A DNA stretch of 64,000 nucleotides from Mastigias papua. Lineage: Eukaryota; Cnidaria; Scyphozoa; Rhizostomeae; Mastigiidae. Positions 58,160-64,000 of this stretch are shown here, in pieces (positions within the stretch are counted from its first letter, which is position 1; the number at the start of each line of letters is the position of its first letter). The notes beneath the pieces are model-generated. The model saw only the letters and a program-made list of their open reading frames with translations, made no database searches and was not told where the DNA came from. The position numbers and the translations under genes are program-made. Where the stretch lies: NCBI GenBank assembly GCA_964019165.1, contig OZ025273.1:16102714-16166713 (forward strand). Reading direction: 5' to 3'.

Positions 58160-59400
58160 GCCAGAGAACAGGTCCCTCCTGTAGATATTGTTTCGCACCA
58201 TTGGTCGTACAATAACTATAAACCGTATGTTGTAAACGCAGTATTACCCCTCGCAGTATGCATGCTTGGCATTCGCTTCGGATTTGTAACCAATGGCTAC
58301 CACAAACGGTCTACAAGGGTCTACACTTTCCTTAGCCCCCACTACCCCTTCTCTTGGCAAGTATTGTCCTAAGAACTATTCCCAAAAGATGTGCTTTGTC
58401 TGCTAGTATGTACAGGTTATGTGCTATATACAAACTAATAACCATGTTTGGCAGAAAAGTGAAATAACTCAACGGTCTACACATTTTGAGAAATAGATTA
58501 GACCTAAGATCAACTTATTTCACTAAAAAATGGAAACCGTTGGTGTTTCCCTGCATGTCTCGTCCATCGCACTGTAAATGTGTGCAATCTATGGCTGGTA
58601 CAATGCCACTTGGGAAAGCTATTATATGTACAAATCTGAACATCAAAATCTCATGTATTTTCGTGTTTTAAAGTTTGTAGACCGTTGTGTAGACCATTGA
58701 GATATTAGCCATGACATCAGTGTGTAGCCTTGAAACGAAGAGGAGGGATATTTCATGACTCAGTAGGTCCCCCTAGGTATGATACATCTTGTTTTATATA
58801 AGAAACAAACTCTCTCCCTTCAGCCAGGATGCTTCTTACTATTTTGTCAAATTCAGCCTTACATGCTCCGGAGGTGTTTCTTAAAGTCTTCACATATTCT
58901 ATAGCAAGAAAGCAACGCAACTGTGAGAACAGAAATTGAATCTTTTGTTAGGCCTATGCACTTTTGAGAGACAGATATACATAGCATTTTGTTGCCAGCT
59001 CAAATTCAAATTTTTTCGCAAAGCAGATTTTTCACAGTTACTTTGAAGCTCAGCCTGCTTGTGTTTCTTACTTGTCTCTGACTTTTTCCCGCATGTCAGC
59101 CTCATGTTTCTTTTTTACTTGTTTGTTATAACACAAATGTGTATATAGTTTGCAGAAAGATAGAAAGAAGGGACAATTTTCATGGTATCATAATTAGGTG
59201 TAACTTGCTGATAATACATGTGCATACTACCGGTAAGTAAGGACAACATATCACATACAACATCAATACTTGGTCTGATACCCTCCATTGCTAGCAAGTA
59301 GGTTTAGGCGATCATGCACTGTTGCTACCGTACGATCAATTATTCAGGACTTGTAATTAAAAAGAGTCTGCAAAATCCTTATCTTAAAGTCGTTGAAACT
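58160..59400. promoter_or_regulatory. Convergent intergenic region of copy 3
   Basis: No gene is visible between the Rep and transposase 3' ends. The repeat cluster at 58305-58696 is the only structured content recognised; small frames at 58899-59297 have no motif. Confidence 0.4.
58305..58696. repeat. Iteron-like repeat cluster of copy 3 (ACGGTCTACAC / GTGTAGACCGT)
   Basis: Five motifs in both orientations at 58305-58316, 58316-58326, 58472-58483, 58676-58685 and 58687-58696. The motif differs from that of copy 1 by one base (ACGGTCTACAC against ACGGTTTACAC), and the cluster spans the same 390 or so bases at the same place. Confidence 0.72.
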
Positions 59401-60214
59401 TTCTTTCTGTATCTGTCCTTGTAATGCTCCTTTGGCCAAGTCATGTTTAACGTTATTGAACACGTTTTCAATTGGATTTAAATCAGGTGATCTAGGGGGG
59501 TATATGTACTACTTCTGCTCCCACATCATTTAATGCATCTCTAGCTAGCTTGCTTCTCTGACTTGGATCATTATCCATCACAAAATGTAGCCTCTCTTTG
59601 TCTTTTGATACAGCACAGTCAGTAAGGGTGCAGTGTAATATTCTGTGGACGAATCGTGCAAACCACTCCGCATCAAATGTTGTATATTCTTCTACAATAA
59701 CAACACCGGTTGTGTACCCAACGCCAACGAGACATTGCAGTCTCCGTCCCCCAGGTACGTTCTTTGATCTTTTTTTCATGTATTGCAGAACTTCACTCGC
59801 TTTTCTCCAAATTCTCCCTCTTGGTGTCAATGCGTCTTTATAGGGATTTCCCTTGTGCACGAACAACACACCATCCAGATATAGCAAGACGTGATCTGTC
59901 CAGAATTCACAGTCATATTGTTTTAGAGCAAGTCTGCCAAAGTTTACTCTTCTCTTTCTGTCTTTCATGGAAAGTAACCCTTTTTGCCTTGGCCTTAAGG
60001 ACTTATACCCATGTTCATTTATTACTCATACTAGTGTTCTATAAGTGACGTTGGCTAACCAGCATTCTTTTGCGACATCATGCACAGTTATGGTCGGTTT
60101 GTCATTCTTTAACTTCTGAGATGGTCTTATAAACTGCTTCTTTTCTCTTCTGCTCATAATGGGTGGATGGCCAGTTCTCTTCTTTTTTTCCTTTATCTCT
60201 TCTGCTTCTTGCAA
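59400..60214 (-). pseudogene. Tc1/mariner-type transposase of copy 3
   Basis: The upstream frame has RTGHPPIMSRREKK (GRP-hook region). Then come VLLYLDGVLFVHKGNPY (first D), LQCLVGVGYTTGVVIVEEYT, HFVMDNDPSQRS (second D) and, after a frame change near 59495 at a run of G, RSPDLNPIENV (third residue E). The N-terminal helix-turn-helix is missing because Harbinger-3 sequence begins near 60220. A stop or shift also separates the pieces near 60026. The protein is convergent with the copy 3 Rep. Confidence 0.82.
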
Positions 60215-60241
60215 ATATGTACAGCACTGGATGCGGATACA

Positions 60242-60876
60242 CTAAAGTTTGTGGAAAGTTTTCGATATAATAAAGATTTTCTGATTGTCAATCAGACAAT
60301 TGTGCAAGACACACACAGCAAGCACAACTATTGTAGCTTTACATGTATTCAAATTAATTCTTGTCAGCAATACCCTGAACCTATTTGCTAATATGCCAAA
60401 GGCATTTTCCAGAACCCTTCTTGCACGTGATATTCTGTAGTTGAAGATTTGTTGGGTTTGCTCAAGATTTCTGTGTGGAAATGGCTTCATCAGGTCCTTC
60501 CGCAATGGGAATGCATCATCCCCAAGTATGTCGTATTCACAGGGTTGACTTGTTCCCTGCAATATTTCTGCCTTGGGGAATCCTGCTGTTTTATTGTCCA
60601 TGATATTCTTGAGGTCAGATTTATCAAAAATCCCTGCATCTCCTTCCCTGCCACTGGAGCCTACATCAACATACAGAAATCTATAATCAGCATCAACTAA
60701 TGCTAAAAGCACTATGCTAAAAAAGCCTTTGTAGTTGAAGTACTCAGATCCAGACTTGTCTGGCTGAGAAATTGCTACATGTTTCCCATCCAATGCACCC
60801 AAACAGAAAGGATAATTCCACTTGTTTTCAAACTGTATGCTGACATTTGTCCATTCCTCTGGAGTACTTGGAGTCT
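60242..60876 (-). pseudogene. Harbinger-3 transposase, catalytic exon
   Basis: It begins after a TTGTTTTTAG acceptor-like site at 60877 with TPSTPEEWTNVSIQFENKWN, then CLGALDGKHVAIS (first D), GDDAFPLRKDLMKPFPHRN (second D) and RARRVLENAFGILANRFRVL (E). The catalytic triad is intact. It stops at 60242, before the usual C-terminus. Confidence 0.82.
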
Positions 60877-61109
60877 AAAAACAAATTGATTGGCAATGCC
60901 ACAGGAGACTATTGATAGTACATTTTCTGGTCATAGCTAGTTAATAAAGTTTTAATGCATGTATAAACATGATGGATGGAATAGATCTTATTCATTATTC
61001 ATGGGTCCATGTTTTTTAGCTTCTTTCAATATGTTTCAAGAATGGCTGTGAAAATCCGCTTTACACTAAGCAAACCATGCTACTTTGTATATGAGAACTA
61101 GTGAATTGT

Positions 61110-61546
61110 AGATACAGAATGCTGTTGTAGATGGTGAGACCCAGGGCTGTATTTCTGACAATGAAGATGCATTAGACGATGAGATGCAAGCCAAGTACAA
61201 AGCAATAGCAAAGAGCTCCATAATACTCCCAGGGAGTGCAAGAAAATCAACAGAAAGAAAGGGGACAGAGGAGGTAGACATTTTGAGATCTATTGCAAAA
61301 TCTTTGGATTCTGGTAATGCCAGTGAAAGTACCATTTCCATCTCAGATGATGAGAGCAAATCTTTTGGCAATTATGTCAGTCAAGCCCTATCTGGGATGG
61401 ATCAAAGGAACAGGATGATTGCAAGTAACAGGATTCAGAATGTTATTTTTCAGGTTCAAATTAGTGCTATCCAGCAACCACATGCTGGTGGGAACATTCT
61501 GCAAACTCAGTCAACCTTCTTCACTGATGTGATGAACAACCCTTGA
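61110..61546 (+). CDS. Harbinger-3 accessory protein, C-terminal exon
   Basis: It follows a GTGAATTGTAG acceptor-like site and reads as one frame to a stop at 61546. The C-terminal part SFGNYVSQALSGMDQRNRMI followed by a conserved I..VIFQVQ resembles the BESS-like tail of MADF-type accessory proteins. The MADF exon was not found. It lies antisense inside the gap between the two transposase parts. Confidence 0.5.
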
Positions 61547-61872
61547 CTTTGTCTCATTACCTTTAAATATTTGCTTTTTAAGACATTGTATATTGCTGAA
61601 CATGTTTCTAGTATAATATTTGATGCTGTCCTTTCTCCAACTCTATATGCAAATGACACACTTTGGGATGATTCACCTGCGAAAATATACAGAAATTAGC
61701 TCATAGAGTTATCCTGTAACATAGGCATTCCTTGCCCAGCAGTACATTGTTTGTAAAAATGACCTGGCCCCTTTAGCTGAAAGCAGGTTTTTATTGTAGA
61801 TCATTTTTTGTAGCTAGATCCTTACACAAGCCAAGCAAAGATCATTAAGAATACGCAACAGTATTGCTTCAC

Positions 61873-62274
61873 TTAAGCTATACATATACATTTGGGTTGG
61901 GAAGTATGACATAGAGCAAAAAGATAAGACAGTTTACCTGTTGCCAAAAATCTCAATGGTATTGCTAATCTTTCTGCAGGTTGGATTGACTTTCTCATGT
62001 TTGTATCTTGCTTTTTTATGGCTGGCTTTATGTAATTCAAAATAATATTAAACTTCTCTTCATCCAATCTAACATACTGGTGATAAGCCTCTTTATCTTC
62101 ACTTGCCAGTTCCTGTACGAGATTATTGAACACTCCAAGCTCTTGTCTTTCACCTATCCAACCCTTTACCCATTTTCTTCTTTTCTTCGAACGGCGCCTT
62201 TTAATGCATAGGGAAAGGACTACAGCAAGGCCAGCAAGTAGCTTTATTTTCTTCGAGTACGAGAGTGGAGCCAT
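61873..62274 (-). pseudogene. Harbinger-3 transposase, N-terminal exon
   Basis: From ATG 62274: a basic leader (KRRRSKKRRKWVKGW), then YVRLDEEKFNIILNYIKPAI and PAERLAIPLRFLATG, the same layout as the N-terminus of Harbinger-2. RFLATG is followed directly by a CAACAG|GTAAAC donor-like site at about 61937, so the residues beyond are probably intron. The helix-turn-helix segment expected next is missing between this exon and 60876. Confidence 0.72.
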
Positions 62275-62284
62275 CTTGCTTCAA

Positions 62285-62416
62285 CAGAACTCGCTCGTGT
62301 GCGCCTGCTTCAGAGACAATTGTGCTTGTGTCCGAAACACAGAAGTTGCCCGTGTGTGTGTCTGTCAAAGACAACTGTTGCTGTGTTCCAAACACAAAAG
62401 GTGCTCGTGTGCGGCA
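62285..62416 (+). repeat. Short tandem repeat, period about 56 bases
   Basis: About 2.3 diverged copies of a unit containing CTCGTGTGCG...CAAAGACAA.TGT.GCTTGTGTCC.AAACACA. It lies just upstream of the Harbinger-3 transposase start and may be part of that element's right end. Confidence 0.6.
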
Positions 62417-62462
62417 GCCTTTAGTAATGGCCGACTTTGATTACTAAAGTGATATTTACTGG

Positions 62463-63780
62463 GCAACTGTAAAATGCAGGTCACCAGATAATGTAAAATG
62501 CAGTTGATACCACAAAACAGGACGTTACTCAGAACTGGTTACTTGGCTATGGCTGTGGGAACGGCTTGCAGCTGTCTACTGTATTTTTCCATTTTTCATT
62601 TGTACACAGTTTGCAAGCAATAGCTGATTGCCAAGAGAGGGAATTAGAAAATGGACAAAATAATGTAAATCGGGATTTAAACAAATGGAGAGGGGAAATA
62701 ATGGCACAGAGAAATTTACAGGCACACAAATGCATATAAACATCGATCATTGGGGGATACATGATTGTCTGTATAAGGAAAAGGTTTATAAGAAACCTAG
62801 TACTAGGTACACTAAAATGTAAGAAACAGTTGTAACTACAAGGAAAGAGTTAAGAAATGTTAGAAATTTATGTGCTTTCTTTCAAAGTTTTTGAACCCCA
62901 ACCCGCCCTTTTCTCTATAGATGTAGAAAAGTATCCACTACAGTATCTTTATGTCCTTAACCTCATGAGCAATACAAGAGTGTTTCCTGCTCTGCTTTTG
63001 TAGTCACTGAAACTTTTTCTATCGACTTACCAAGCCTGTAAGAAACTTTTAGAACAAAGACTGTGGATTAAAGTTAGGAATCCTATACTATTTCTTACAA
63101 AATAGAAAAGTGTATGGCGTACGAGGCGTGGAGAGTTTGGGTTAATCTAGATCACTGGTGTTAAACAATAAACATATGTTTTGTAGAGAACAATAGTGAA
63201 AGGTTGTCTTCACATTGATTGGAAATACTTTATTTTGAAGTGCATTATTCTACTGGTTTTGATAGAAGTATTCCATGACATTGGAGAGGACGAACGCACT
63301 TTCAGAGACTGCTAGTGAAAGTGCTATAAGCTTTACCTTTTACCCATGGTTTCTGGCACATGTGTAAAGTCTAGGGATGAATGAAATGCCTATAAAGAGA
63401 ATGTGCATCAAACATGGTGTAAATTGCTGTCAATTCCATAATGTGCTGTATCAAGGGGCAATGGTCAGAGTTCAACATACCTGATTTTCATTGCCATAAA
63501 ACAGTAACTGAGATGGTTCCTAGAAAAGTGTTGCAAACAAAAAGTGCCCAACCAGTTATAAAGTAACTACACGGCAATCTGATATTTGCATGAATGTGCA
63601 TCATCCCTGCCTGACAAGTAATAGATTTGTCTTCTGGGAACAATTTCAGATTCATTGATGGCCCCTAGCTTCATTTCCTTATGGGATAGATTGAACCACA
63701 TGGCCTCCTCAGAAAAATGCAAGTGGCTGCCAGTGTGACCTGCATTTTATGTGACCTGGTGACCTGCATTTTTCAGTTGC
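62463..63780. mobile_element. TIR element of about 1.3 kb, non-coding
   Basis: Left GCAACTGTAAAATGCAGGTC plus ACCAG pairs with right CTGGTGACCTGCATTTTTCAGTTGC inverted. Further copies of AAATGCAGGTCAC lie just inside both ends. No open frame with recognisable motifs lies within. The target duplication is not clear. It is probably a non-autonomous DNA transposon. Confidence 0.6.
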
Positions 63781-64000
63781 TGATATGCACTTACTACAAG
63801 TAAGAATGATGAGTTATAAGGTAACTGTTGTGCAGTGCTGTGCCAATGTGTATGTGCACAATATACAGAAGGGAGTGTAAGTTTCATCAACTATTCACCT
63901 GCAATTAGCAGTTGGGGGTTTTAAGAGGAGATATCCCCAACTATTGTCATCGTCGTCGATGTGTGCTATGTCAGATTCTGACATTGGTTGTCACTTTATG
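63781..64000. other. Right edge of window, nothing recognised
   Basis: No feature supported. Confidence 0.4.

Larger units (their letters stand above)
55805..60214. mobile_element. Rep-transposon copy 3
   Basis: Block, then Rep on plus (56931-58100), iteron-like cluster (58305-58696), then transposase on minus (about 60214-59400). This is the same convergent layout as copies 1 and 2. The right end was lost or displaced where Harbinger-3 starts near 60220. Protein sequences differ clearly from both other copies, so this is a third lineage. Confidence 0.72.
60220..62420 (-). mobile_element. Harbinger-3, rearranged, ends not defined
   Basis: It contains a HARBI1-like transposase in two parts on minus (62274-61873 and 60876-60242) and an accessory-protein C-terminus on plus (61110-61546) between them. 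I could not find matching terminal repeats. The left edge touches the copy 3 transposase and the transposase lacks its last 60 or so residues, so the left end is truncated. Confidence 0.6.

Noticed and set aside
1..64000. CRISPR arrays, tRNA, rRNA or bacterial operons
   Set aside because: None seen; repeats here are transposon ends, microsatellites or minisatellites, and gene content is metazoan mobile elements.

Overview
This is a eukaryotic, almost certainly metazoan, window built nearly entirely from transposable elements nested inside each other. The families present (Penelope-like, BEL/Pao, PIF/Harbinger with convergent accessory genes, ZMYM1-like hAT, Tc1/mariner, Helitron-like, a LINE tail) suggest an invertebrate, probably marine, but the sequence does not fix the species. 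I found no tRNA, rRNA, CRISPR array, bacterial operon or convincing host gene. Most reading frames are broken.

Layout. 460-18173: a head-to-tail array of four non-coding Helitron-like units (A 460, B 4920, C 9384, D 15198). Each starts TCTCTATATACTAAG or close to it and ends in a large palindrome carrying a GC-rich terminal hairpin. 18480-22130: a LINE 3' tail and two broken hAT transposase copies. 22404-26905: a Penelope-like element (PLE-1) on the minus strand, split by a Harbinger (23421-26145), with an inverted partial copy at its head. About 27063-40227: a second Penelope insertion (PLE-2), a truncated minus copy head-to-head with a long plus copy. The minus copy contains a 4,984-base transposon (27158-32141) and the plus copy contains Helitron-like units E and F (35359-38538). 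About 42240-56032: a second transposon of the same new type, whose transposase gene is split by Harbinger-2, a TIR element and a BEL/Pao retrotransposon, which itself carries a small Harbinger. 55805-60214: a third transposon of this type, followed by Harbinger-3. 62463-63780: a TIR element.

Main discovery. Three diverged copies each pair a Tc1/mariner-type DDE transposase with a convergently oriented virus-like replication initiator (HUH nuclease plus superfamily 3 helicase, or the helicase alone where degraded). The best copy has a TA target-site duplication and CAATAGTGG...CCACTATTG termini. It carries two direct, internally folded terminal blocks of about 280 bases. Between its two convergent genes lies a cluster of ACGGTTTACAC repeats. 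The third copy has an equivalent ACGGTCTACAC cluster in the same place. Together these suggest a cut-and-paste transposon that also encodes, or once encoded, its own origin-dependent rolling-circle-type replication. I know of no named family with this architecture, but I could not search any database.

The Helitron-like units are the second unusual item: head-to-tail arrays, long terminal palindromes, and repeated exon-like modules with strong splice-donor matches but no coding capacity.
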